A stretch of DNA of 46,282 nucleotides from JBHIBC01 sp046758905. GTDB lineage: Bacteria; Acidobacteriota; Polarisedimenticolia; Gp22-AA2. Shown piece by piece: positions 23,219 through 33,251 of this stretch. The stretch lies in NCBI GenBank assembly GCA_046758905.1, contig JBHIBC010000013.1:1-46282 (forward strand), written 5' to 3'. Each line of letters opens with the position of its first letter. Positions within the stretch are counted from its first letter, which is position 1. A model generated the notes under the pieces. That model was not told where the DNA came from, ran no database searches, and worked only from the letters and a program-made list of their open reading frames with translations. The translations under genes were made by a program, and so were the position numbers.

Positions 23219-24238
23219 ATGAGCGACGCAGCGCCCGCCGCCCGGGGTCGCTTCGCGGCCAGGGCGCGCCTGTACTTCACCTTCACGCGACCCTTCACGC
23301 TGCTGCCGCCGACCCTCGGCGTGATCTCGGGGGCCCTGACGGCCTTCGGCTCCGCCGGCAACCCGGACCCCGAGCGGCGGCTCAGCCTCGAGATCCTCCT
23401 GACGATCCTGCTCGGCGCGCTGTGCGCGGCCCTGCTCAACGCGGCCAGCAACGTGCTGAACCAGTACCACGACCTCGACATCGACCGGCGCAACAAGCCG
23501 GGGAGGCCGCTCCCGTCCGGGGCGATCTCGCCGCGCGCCGGGAGGACCTTCTCGGCGGTCCTGTACGCCTGCGCCGTCCTGCCGACCTGGCTGGTCGTCG
23601 TCCATCCGCGCGTGGGCGTGCTCGACAAGGCGACCGCCCCCCTGCTCGAGCACGAGTGCTTCTTCATCTTCCTCGCCGGGACGGTCCTGACCCTGGTCTA
23701 CTCGGACCCCGCGTGGGGACGGACCAAGAGGTTCGGCATCTGGGCCAACCTGACGATCGCGGTTCCCCGTGGCTGTCTGCTGAAGGTGGCCGGATGGTCG
23801 ATGGTCGGAAGCGTCATCCGGCTCGAGCCGTGGTACATCGGCTTCATCTTCTTCCTGTTCCTGCTGGGGGCGACGACGAGCAAGGACTTCTCCGACATGA
23901 AGGGAGACGCGGCACACGGGTGTCGCACTCTTCCGATCCGTTACGGGGTGGAGGCCTCGGCTCGGTTCATCGCGCCGTTCTTCGTGCTGCCGTGGCTGCT
24001 GATACCCCTGGGCGCCCTCGCCCCCGACCCGTTCGGGACGGGAAGGGTGCTCACCGGGGATCCGCTGCTGCTGTCGATCCTTGGGCTGACGCTCGCCGCG
24101 TGGGGGATCCGGACCGCGCGCCTGATCCTCCGCGACCCGGGGGCCCTCGCCAGCATGGAGAACCATCCCTCCTGGACCCACATGTACCTGATGATGCTCT
24201 GCGCCCAGGTCGGTTTCGCGGTCGCCTACCTTGTCTGA
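23219..24238 (+). CDS. UbiA-family membrane prenyltransferase
   Basis: The 339-aa multi-helix membrane protein has both Mg-diphosphate motifs: N-Q-Y-H-D-L-D-I-D (81-89; Asn81, Asp85, Asp89) followed by R-R-N-K-P-G-R-P-L, and D-F-S-D-M-K-G-D (223-230), the DxxDxxxD site, followed by R-T-L-P-I-R-Y-G. It should transfer a prenyl group from a prenyl diphosphate to an aromatic, quinone or glycerol acceptor. The second motif is nearest to chlorophyll-synthase, homogentisate-prenyltransferase and DGGGP-synthase types rather than UbiA or MenA, but the acceptor cannot be read from motifs. It lies directly after the prenol kinase fusion, which would provide its donor. Its stop overlaps the next start by 8 bases. 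Confidence 0.88.
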   Translation: MSDAAPAARGRFAARARLYFTFTRPFTLLPPTLGVISGALTAFGSAGNPDPERRLSLEILLTILLGALCAALLNAASNVLNQYHDLDIDRRNKPGRPLPSGAISPRAGRTFSAVLYACAVLPTWLVVVHPRVGVLDKATAPLLEHECFFIFLAGTVLTLVYSDPAWGRTKRFGIWANLTIAVPRGCLLKVAGWSMVGSVIRLEPWYIGFIFFLFLLGATTSKDFSDMKGDAAHGCRTLPIRYGVEASARFIAPFFVLPWLLIPLGALAPDPFGTGRVLTGDPLLLSILGLTLAAWGIRTARLILRDPGALASMENHPSWTHMYLMMLCAQVGFAVAYLV

Positions 24239-25538
24239 GGTCCTCCGGCGGCGGACGGCGGCGCGGCGCCTGGCCTTCCTGGCGACTCTCCTCCCGCTCC
24301 TGTCGGCGGGGGACGCGGCCGGGGTCCCGCCGCCCGGCTCCCCGTCGGGCCCAGCCGAGACGGTGGTCCTGGTGTCGATCGACGGCCTGCGGTGGGACGG
24401 GCCCGAATGGGCCGGCGCGCCCAACCTGGCGCGCATGCGCCGGGAGGGGGCGTCGGCCGGAGGGCTCGTCCCGCCCTTCCCGGCCAACACCTTTCCGGCG
24501 CACGCCACCATCGCGACCGGCGTCCACCCGGACCGGCACGGCATCCTCAACAATTCCTTCCTCGATAGGGAGCGTGGGCCGTTTCACAGGGAGGACGATG
24601 CGTCCTGGCTCCTCGCCGAGCCCCTCTGGGTGACGGCCGAGCGACAGGGAGTGCGCGCCGCCGTTTACCACTGGGTGTTCTCGTATACCCCGTGGCGCGG
24701 GATCGCGGCGACGATCCGGGTGCCGTTCTCCCCCGGCGTTCCCGACGCCGAGAAGGTGGATCGGATCCTGGAGTGGCTGCGGCGTGGGGAGGCGGAGCGC
24801 CCCGACCTCATCATGTCCTACCTGGGCGGCGTCGATTCGGCGGCGCACCGGCACGGGCCGCGGTCGGCGGCGGCGCGTCGGCGGACCTTGAGCGCCGATC
24901 GGCAGATCGGCCGGCTCCTGCGGGCGGTGGAGCGGCTCGACCGTCCCGCGGCCCTTGTCGTGGTGTCGGATCACGGGATGTCGGAGGTGACGGTGGTGCA
25001 TCGCCTCGACCGCATCCTGACCGGTCCGGCGGGCGAGGTGCGCACATTCTCCTCGGGTGCCACGAGCAATCTTTACTGCGGCTCGGCCGCGGCGTGCGCC
25101 GCGGCGAGACGGTTCCTCGGGAGGATCGAGGGGATCGAGATCTTCGAGGGATCGGCGATGCCGGCCGCTCTCCGCTACCGGCACCCGTCGAGGGTGGGCG
25201 ACCTGGTCGCGATCGCCCCGCCGGCGTCCTACTTCGCGGACCGTGCCCCGAAGCGGCCGCGGGCCCGGGGAATGCACGGTTACCGCCCCGAGGACAAGGC
25301 GATGTGGGGTGTGTTCCACGCCTGGGGCAGCGGCGTGCGCCCCGGATCCCGCCGCGTGAGGGTCGCAGCAGTGGACGTCGCCCCGTTCATATGCCGGCTC
25401 CTGGGGATCGACTGCCCGGACGGGATCGACGGGACCGCGCCGGCGGAGCTCCTGTCGGGCGTCAGGAGTCCGGAGCCTCCGGGGCGGCGCCGGCCTCGGA
25501 AGCCTCCGGCGCCCGCCGCCGGCAGCGTGCCACCTTGA
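24231..25538 (+). CDS. ENPP-type alkaline-phosphatase-superfamily phosphodiesterase, exported
   Basis: The 435-aa protein has an N-terminal signal-like segment (R-R-L-A-F-L-A-T-L-L-P-L-L) and a type I phosphodiesterase domain. The two-zinc site is complete: Asp51 (V-S-I-D-G-L-R), the Thr87 nucleophile (P-A-N-T-F-P-A-H), G-G-V-D-S-A-A-H-R-H-G, V-S-D-H-G-M-S-E and a distal His in G-M-H-G-Y-R-P. Family members cleave nucleotide pyrophosphates, phospholipids or other diphosphate and phosphodiester bonds outside the membrane. As the last gene of the operon it might hydrolyse a prenyl or lipid diphosphate. TTG at 24231 overlaps the UbiA stop. The C-terminal ~25 residues are Pro/Arg-rich and lie antisense to grpE (77-bp overlap). 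Confidence 0.87.
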   Translation: MSEVLRRRTAARRLAFLATLLPLLSAGDAAGVPPPGSPSGPAETVVLVSIDGLRWDGPEWAGAPNLARMRREGASAGGLVPPFPANTFPAHATIATGVHPDRHGILNNSFLDRERGPFHREDDASWLLAEPLWVTAERQGVRAAVYHWVFSYTPWRGIAATIRVPFSPGVPDAEKVDRILEWLRRGEAERPDLIMSYLGGVDSAAHRHGPRSAAARRRTLSADRQIGRLLRAVERLDRPAALVVVSDHGMSEVTVVHRLDRILTGPAGEVRTFSSGATSNLYCGSAAACAAARRFLGRIEGIEIFEGSAMPAALRYRHPSRVGDLVAIAPPASYFADRAPKRPRARGMHGYRPEDKAMWGVFHAWGSGVRPGSRRVRVAAVDVAPFICRLLGIDCPDGIDGTAPAELLSGVRSPEPPGRRRPRKPPAPAAGSVPP

Positions 25539-26118
25539 CCCGGGCGGGACGCAGGGGCGTCCCGCGCAGCGTGTACCCCTTCAGCATCTCCTCCACCACC
25601 AGGTTGTCGCGGGCCGGATCCTCCGTCTCCTCAGTGGCCACCGCTTCCGCGTGAATCGGGTCGAAGGGGCGGCCCACGGTCTCCACCTCCTCGACGCCCT
25701 CGGAGGACAGGACGCGCAGCAGGTGGTCGCGGATCAGGACGACCCCCCGCAGCAGCGACCGCGGCTCGGTCGGCCCGGCGGCCGAGTCGATGGCGCGGTC
25801 GAGGTCGTCGAGCACGGCGATGACCTTACGCATCATCTCGGCCCGCGCGAACTCCACGCGCCGCTCCAGGTCGCGGCGGAGGCGCTCCCGAAACGCGTCG
25901 CGCTCCTCGTCGAGGCGGCGGTAGGCGGCCGAGATCTCGCGGGCGCGCCGCTCCGCCGCTTCGGCGCGGGCCTTGAGCTCCTGCACGTACGTGGGGAAGC
26001 GCCGCTCCGGCTCGACGGCGGCGCCGTCTCGGTACGACGGCCGCCGGTCGATCACCGAGAAGTGGGGCTCGCGGCCGTCCCCCTTGTCCCGGTTGCGGCT
26101 CGGGCGTTCTTCGCTCAC
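25462..26118 (-). CDS. grpE: GrpE nucleotide exchange factor of DnaK
   Basis: The 218-aa protein has a disordered charged head, a long coiled coil (~55-110), and the GrpE beta-domain with D-D-L-D-R-A-I, G-R-P-F-D-P-I-H-A-E-A-V and V-E-E-M-L-K-G-Y-T-L-R-G motifs. It releases ADP from DnaK. GTG at 26118 is preferred over an in-frame GTG at 26172 because the latter lies inside htpX and AGGAGG is seen about 14 bases before 26118. It ends the clpB-hsp20-htpX-grpE run, away from any dnaK, dnaJ or hrcA in this window. The tail (E-A-S-E-A-G-A-A-P-E-A) overlaps the convergent phosphodiesterase gene. Confidence 0.9.
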   Translation of the reverse strand: MSEERPSRNRDKGDGREPHFSVIDRRPSYRDGAAVEPERRFPTYVQELKARAEAAERRAREISAAYRRLDEERDAFRERLRRDLERRVEFARAEMMRKVIAVLDDLDRAIDSAAGPTEPRSLLRGVVLIRDHLLRVLSSEGVEEVETVGRPFDPIHAEAVATEETEDPARDNLVVEEMLKGYTLRGTPLRPARVKVARCRRRAPEASEAGAAPEAPDS

Positions 26119-26164
26119 GGCGGTACCCGTCGTCCCTCCTCGATCGCCTCGGGGTGCGCTCCGC

Positions 26165-27010
26165 TCAGCCACCCAAAAGCCGCCGGATCCGCTCCCGGAC
26201 CGGCGGATGCGTGCTGAACAGGCCAGCCAGGGTCCGGCCGGTGCCGGACAGGGGCCGAACGATGAACAGGTGGCTCGACGCGGGCCCGGCGGTCCGCATC
26301 GGGATCAGTCTTGCGCGCTGCTCGAGCTTCTGCAGGGCGCTCGCCAGCCCGGACGGGCTGCCGGCCAGCTCGGCGCCGCTCTGATCGGCCTGGAACTCGC
26401 GCGAGCGCGACACCGCGAGGTGGATCAGCGTTGCCGCGATCGGCGCCACGATCACGGTCGCCAGCAGGGCGATGGGATTGCCGCCCCCCCGGTCGTGGCG
26501 GCTCCCGCCGCCGAAAAGGGCCGCAAACCAGGCCAGCCGGGCCAGGACCATGATCGCGCCCGCCAGCGTCGCCGCCACCGACCCGATCAGGATATCGCGG
26601 TTGCGGACGTGCGCCAGCTCGTGGGCCAGGACTCCCTCCAGCTCCTCCTCCCCGAGGATCCTCAGGATCCCATGGGTCACGGCGACGGCGGCGTGCCGTG
26701 GGTCCCGCCCGGTGGCGAAGGCGTTCGGAGCCTCCTCCGGCAGCACGTAAACGCGCGGCATCGGGATCCCCGCGCGCGCGGTGAGCCGTTCCAGGATCTC
26801 GAACAGCCGCGGCGCCTCGCCGCGTGAGAGGGGCTGCGCGCGGTGCCACGCGAGGACCAGCCGGTCCGAGAACCAGTACGAGAAGAAATTCATGACGGCC
26901 GCGATGACGAGCGCCAGCAGCATCCCGCCGCGTCCCGCGAGCGCCTGGCCGCCGACGATCAGCAGGGCAGACAGGACGGCCAGAAGGGCCGTCGTCTTTA
27001 CGTTATTCAT
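26165..27010 (-). CDS. htpX: Membrane zinc metalloprotease HtpX
   Basis: The 281-aa M48 protease has two N-terminal transmembrane helices (~8-25, ~30-46), the zinc motif H-E-L-A-H (130-134), two further hydrophobic segments (~145-165, ~180-198) and the third-ligand region S-R-S-R-E-F-Q-A-D. It degrades misfolded inner-membrane proteins. N-A-F-A-T-G-R-D-P and S-T-H-P-P-V-R-E-R are family signatures. ATG at 27010 gives the family start; the longer open frame upstream overlaps hsp20 and is not used. Third gene of the clpB operon, 92 bases after hsp20. Confidence 0.95.
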   Translation of the reverse strand: MNNVKTTALLAVLSALLIVGGQALAGRGGMLLALVIAAVMNFFSYWFSDRLVLAWHRAQPLSRGEAPRLFEILERLTARAGIPMPRVYVLPEEAPNAFATGRDPRHAAVAVTHGILRILGEEELEGVLAHELAHVRNRDILIGSVAATLAGAIMVLARLAWFAALFGGGSRHDRGGGNPIALLATVIVAPIAATLIHLAVSRSREFQADQSGAELAGSPSGLASALQKLEQRARLIPMRTAGPASSHLFIVRPLSGTGRTLAGLFSTHPPVRERIRRLLGG

Positions 27011-27102
27011 CTGCCTGTGCCTCCGAACGGCGATCCGCTCGCCGCGGCGCGAGCGACGGCCCGATCTTAGCGCGGCCTCGAGCCAGGGCCAAGCCGCCGC
27101 CC

Positions 27103-27549
27103 CTACTTCACCTCGATGCGGATCGCTTTGGCCGCGTCCTCCTTCCTCTTGGGGAGGACCACCTCCAGGACGCCGTTCTTGTGGATCGCGCGGATGGCGC
27201 CCTGGTCGACGTTCAGCGGCAGGGTGAAGGAGCGCAGGAACGCGCCGAAAGGGCGCTCCGAGCGATGGTAGTCGTCCGGCTTCACGTCGGCCGGGATCGG
27301 ACGCTCCCCGCGGATCACCAGGGTGTTGTCGTCCACCCGGACCTCGATGTCGTCCTGGGAGACGCCGGGCAGGTCGGCCCTCATGACGATCGACCCCGCC
27401 GTCTCGAAGATGTCCACTGCGGGCGCCCACCGCCCGCTCTCGATCTCCTCCTCGCCGCGCTGCCGCGCCAGAGTCTCCTGGAACAGCCGGTTCATCCTGT
27501 CCTGGATCCGCATCAGGTCCCGGAACGGGTCCCATCGAGCCGTGGTCAT
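27103..27549 (-). CDS. Small heat-shock protein, Hsp20/alpha-crystallin family
   Basis: The 148-aa protein has a short N-terminal arm with W-D-P-F-R-D-L, an alpha-crystallin domain (~45-135) with D-I-F-E-T, M-R-A-D-L-P-G-V, L-V-I-R-G-E-R, F-L-R-S-F-T-L-P and N-G-V-L-E-V-V-L-P-K, and a short tail. It holds unfolding proteins for refolding by DnaK and ClpB. ATG at 27549 is chosen because GGAGGAGGG lies about 7 bases upstream. It is placed 52 bases behind clpB, which suits joint induction. Confidence 0.95.
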   Translation of the reverse strand: MTTARWDPFRDLMRIQDRMNRLFQETLARQRGEEEIESGRWAPAVDIFETAGSIVMRADLPGVSQDDIEVRVDDNTLVIRGERPIPADVKPDDYHRSERPFGAFLRSFTLPLNVDQGAIRAIHKNGVLEVVLPKRKEDAAKAIRIEVK

Positions 27550-27601
27550 CGTCGGTCCCTCCTCCATCGTCCTCCCGGCGGCCGCGACGCCGCGGCCGCC
27601 G

Positions 27602-30235
<2,634 letters not shown>

Positions 30236-30285
30236 CGGAGTCTATGCCTGCGGATTCGTTGCACGCTAGAGCTTATACGCTGGTC

Positions 30286-30314
30286 AATATAAATCCTTAG
30301 CGTCCGATTGTCAA
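30286..30314 (-). promoter_or_regulatory. Near-consensus sigma-70-type promoter of the clpB operon
   Basis: Minus strand: TTGACA (30309-30314), a 17-nt spacer and TATATT (30286-30291). The leader is about 44 nt. Upstream (30315-30360) the DNA is unusually AT-rich for this window and might act as an UP element. No CIRCE or other inverted-repeat operator was found in 30236-30416, and the stretch holds no gene. Confidence 0.75.
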
Positions 30315-30416
30315 GTACTTCTTGCATTTCATAACATATTCTAAATCAGGCACTTACGCAAGTTGTCCGCTCCCCTTCGCGCACTGTTTCCAGGGCCGAT
30401 GTGCTGGGCCGGCGGT

Positions 30417-31262
30417 CTACCTGCCTCCCGCTCCCGACAGCATGAGCCCGAGGCCCGGCTGATCCTGCCGTAGGAAATCCTCTATCAGCCGCAAACAGCG
30501 CCGCGTATGGGTCAGAAACAGGTGGTGCCCCGTACCGCGGATAGTCTCGAGCCGCATGTGGGGGTAGTCACGAGGAAGGGGGCGGACATGATCCAGGGGG
30601 GCCACCGAATCCTGCTCGCCGTGGATCAGCAGGGTCGGGATCGGAGGCACCGCGGGCAGGATGCGGTCGATACGGTAGCCGAGCAGGCAATGCTCGAGGG
30701 TGGAGGTGAGCGATTTAAAGGTGAATTTGTGGCTGTCGAGGATGACCTTCCAGGGGAACCGGAACATGTACCGCAGGGTGATCTCCAGGCCGCTCCGTCT
30801 GGCCTGTGCCAGGGTCTCGGCCAGGGAGTGCTGATTGAGCAGCCTGCGGTAGTGCGGAGAGCCGCGCCAGAAGATGGCGTGGGCCGTCGCCGGGTCGGTG
30901 AACCTCGGCACGCTGAGCAGAACCATCCGGGAGACTTGGGCTGCGTACCGGACGGCGTACTCGAGCGCGATCAGGCTGCCGAGCGAGTGGGCGACGAACA
31001 GGATCGGCCGGTCAGCCAGGTCTAGTTCCACGATCAGGGACCGAACGCTGTCGCGAAACAGATCGATGGTGTACTCGACGTGGGGCTTCGGGGAGAGCCC
31101 GAAGCCGATCAGGTCGGGGAGGATCAGACGGTAGTCGCGGGCCAGGTGCCGGACCTTGCCCTCCCAGTACCTCCGGGAGCCGGTGATACCGTGCAGGAAG
31201 ACGATGGTCGGCGCGCCGCGATCACCGCGCTCGACGTAATGAACGGCCTCGGGTGGTCTCAT
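30417..31262 (-). CDS. Alpha/beta hydrolase
   Basis: The 281-aa protein shows the fold clearly: I-V-F-L-H-G-I-T-G-S oxyanion region, nucleophile Ser93 in V-A-H-S-L-G-S (first Gly of the elbow replaced by Ala, which is tolerated), a late Asp in L-L-I-H-G-E-Q-D-S and the His in G-T-G-H-H-L. The cap region (~130-200) is basic and aromatic. An esterase or C-C hydrolase is possible but the substrate cannot be told. ATG at 31262 matches the domain start; the open frame runs much further but inside the divergent glyA. It is divergent from glyA, with 135 bp between starts. No convincing promoter pair was identified there. Confidence 0.85.
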   Translation of the reverse strand: MRPPEAVHYVERGDRGAPTIVFLHGITGSRRYWEGKVRHLARDYRLILPDLIGFGLSPKPHVEYTIDLFRDSVRSLIVELDLADRPILFVAHSLGSLIALEYAVRYAAQVSRMVLLSVPRFTDPATAHAIFWRGSPHYRRLLNQHSLAETLAQARRSGLEITLRYMFRFPWKVILDSHKFTFKSLTSTLEHCLLGYRIDRILPAVPPIPTLLIHGEQDSVAPLDHVRPLPRDYPHMRLETIRGTGHHLFLTHTRRCLRLIEDFLRQDQPGLGLMLSGAGGR

Positions 31263-31397
31263 CCCCTTCAGCGCTCCGTTCCCCGCTCGCGGCGAGCGAT
31301 GATACCATGCGCCTCCCGGGCGCTCGGCGTGCCGAGCGCCGGGCCGGTTCTGAAACGCCGGCGGAGGCGACCCCGGCGCACCGTGGAGGAAGACGCA

Positions 31398-32684
31398 TTG
31401 AGAGCTTTGCGGCAGACCGACCCCGCGGTCGCGGCCGCTCTCGAGGCGGAGGTGGCGCGTCAGGAGGAGACGCTCGTCCTCATCGCCTCCGAGAACCTCG
31501 CCTCGCCCGCCGTGCTGGAGGCGATGGGCTCGGCGTTCACGAACAAGTACGCCGAGGGGTACCCGGGCAGGCGTTACTACGGCGGCTGCGAGCACAGCGA
31601 CACCGTCGAGCGGCTGGCGATCGAGCGCGCCCTGGAGCTGTTCGGTGCCGAGCACGCGAACGTGCAACCCCACTCCGGCTCGCAGGCGAACATGGCCGTC
31701 TACATGGCGATGCTGAAGCCTGGCGACACCATCCTGGGGATGGACCTGTCGCACGGCGGGCACCTCACCCACGGGCATCCGCTCAACTTCTCCGGAAGGT
31801 ACTTCAGGGTCGTCCCCTATGGGGTGGATCGGGCATCCGAGCGGATCGATTACGACTCGCTGGACGGGCTGGCCCGGGAGCACCGTCCCAGGATGATCGT
31901 GGTGGGCGCGAGCGCCTACGCGCGGGTCATCGATTTCGAACGCGTGCGGGCGATCGCCGACGGCGTCGGCGCGCTGGTCCTGGCCGATATCGCTCACGTC
32001 GCGGGACTGGTCGCCGCGGGAGTGCACCCGAGCCCGGTGGCGCACGCCGACTTCGTGACCACCACGACGCACAAGACGCTGCGCGGCCCCCGCGGGGCGC
32101 TCATCCTGTGTCGGGAGCGGTACGCCAGGGCGATCGACAGCGCCGTCTTCCCCGGGACCCAAGGGGGGCCGCTGGTCCACATGATCGCCGCCAAGGCCGT
32201 GGCCTTCAGGGAGGCGATGAGCGAGTCTTTCCGCAGCGATCAGCGACGGACGATCGAGAACGCGTCGGTGCTCGCGCGGGCGCTGTCGGCGGGCGGGCTG
32301 CGCATCGTCTCCGGGGGCACCGACACGCACCTGTTCCTGGTGGACCTCCGGCCCAAGGGACTCACCGGGAGGGCCGGCGAGGAGCGGCTGGAGAGGGTCG
32401 GGATCGCCGTGAACAAGAACACCATCCCCTTCGACCCCGAGAGGCCGATGGTCTGCAGCGGCGTGAGGATCGGGACGCCGACCGTCACGACGCGCGGGAT
32501 GGGGCCCGAGCAGATGAAGGCCATCGCCTCCCTCATCCTGGAGGCCCTCCGGCGCGGGCCCGACCAGGGCGACGTCGGGCCGCTCCGGGAGAGCGTCCGG
32601 GACCTGTGCCGGGCGCATCCCTTCTATGCCCGCTCCGGGTCGCCGGCCGCGAGGCGGGGCGCGACCCCCGGGCCTTCCGCCTGA
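31398..32684 (+). CDS. glyA: Serine hydroxymethyltransferase
   Basis: The 428-residue PLP enzyme interconverts serine and glycine with tetrahydrofolate. Seen: L-I-A-S-E-N-L-A-S, the N-K-Y-A-E-G-Y-P-G-R-R-Y-Y-G-G motif, Q-P-H-S-G-S-Q-A-N, M-D-L-S-H-G-G-H-L-T-H-G and the PLP lysine in T-T-T-H-K-T-L-R-G-P-R-G. TTG at 31398 is preferred because GGAGGA (31386-31391) is correctly spaced; a GTG at 31383 has no such site. It begins a tight plus-strand run with the precorrin-2 dehydrogenase (24 bases) and polA (25 bases). Confidence 0.96.
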   Translation: MRALRQTDPAVAAALEAEVARQEETLVLIASENLASPAVLEAMGSAFTNKYAEGYPGRRYYGGCEHSDTVERLAIERALELFGAEHANVQPHSGSQANMAVYMAMLKPGDTILGMDLSHGGHLTHGHPLNFSGRYFRVVPYGVDRASERIDYDSLDGLAREHRPRMIVVGASAYARVIDFERVRAIADGVGALVLADIAHVAGLVAAGVHPSPVAHADFVTTTTHKTLRGPRGALILCRERYARAIDSAVFPGTQGGPLVHMIAAKAVAFREAMSESFRSDQRRTIENASVLARALSAGGLRIVSGGTDTHLFLVDLRPKGLTGRAGEERLERVGIAVNKNTIPFDPERPMVCSGVRIGTPTVTTRGMGPEQMKAIASLILEALRRGPDQGDVGPLRESVRDLCRAHPFYARSGSPAARRGATPGPSA

Positions 32685-32707
32685 GCGGGCGCGGGACTCT
32701 CCTTCCG

Positions 32708-33226
32708 GTGCCGGCCCTCCCGGTAGTCCTGGACCTCCGCGGCGTGCCGTGCCTCGTCGTCGGGGCGGGGCGGGTCGCGTCGAGGAAGATCGCCGCGCTG
32801 GTGCGGGCGGGAGCGCGGGTGAGGGTCGTCGCCCCCGGCGCGGCGCCGCGCGTCCGAACCCTGGCCCGGCGCGGGCGGCTCGTGTGGGTACGCTCGCGCT
32901 ACCGGAGGGGAGGATTGGGCGGCGCGAGGCTGGTGGTCGCCGCCACCTCCGATCGGGGGGTCAATCGGGAGGTGGCTCGAGAGGCTAAGCGGCGGGGTCG
33001 ATTCGTGAACGTGGTCGACGACCCCGACCTCTGCTCGCTCCTGTTCCCGGCGGTGCTGGCGCGAGGCCCCCTCCTCCTGTCCGTGTCCACCTCCGGGGCG
33101 AGCCCCGCGTTGGCCCGCGCGCTGCGCGACGAGCTGGCGAAAAGGTACGGTCCCGAGTACGGGGCCTATGTCAGACTGGTCGCGACGCTCCGGCGCCGGC
33201 TGCGAGGGGCGGCCGGCCCCCGCTGA
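32708..33226 (+). CDS. Precorrin-2 dehydrogenase / sirohydrochlorin ferrochelatase-like (Met8p/CysG N-terminal type)
   Basis: The 172-aa protein starts L-P-V-V-L-D-L-R-G, followed by the NAD-binding G-A-G-R-V-A-S-R-K-I, then V-V-A-A-T-S-D, N-V-V-D-D-P-D-L-C and S-T-S-G-A-S-P-A-L-A. This is the siroheme-forming NAD domain found at the CysG N-terminus and in free form as Met8p, SirC or YlnF. Length fits a single-domain enzyme lacking the full dimerisation part, so dehydrogenase activity is likelier than chelatase. GTG at 32708 is a best guess: no strong ribosome site is seen. Other siroheme genes are not in the window; in many genomes this gene sits with hemA, which may lie elsewhere. Confidence 0.82.
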   Translation: MPALPVVLDLRGVPCLVVGAGRVASRKIAALVRAGARVRVVAPGAAPRVRTLARRGRLVWVRSRYRRGGLGGARLVVAATSDRGVNREVAREAKRRGRFVNVVDDPDLCSLLFPAVLARGPLLLSVSTSGASPALARALRDELAKRYGPEYGAYVRLVATLRRRLRGAAGPR

Positions 33227-33251
33227 CGCCGCGCAGGGAGGAGAGCCACGG

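Noticed and set aside
22520..24553. 677-codon minus-strand frame across the UbiA region
   Set aside because: It covers three plus-strand genes with strong motifs and has no family resemblance.
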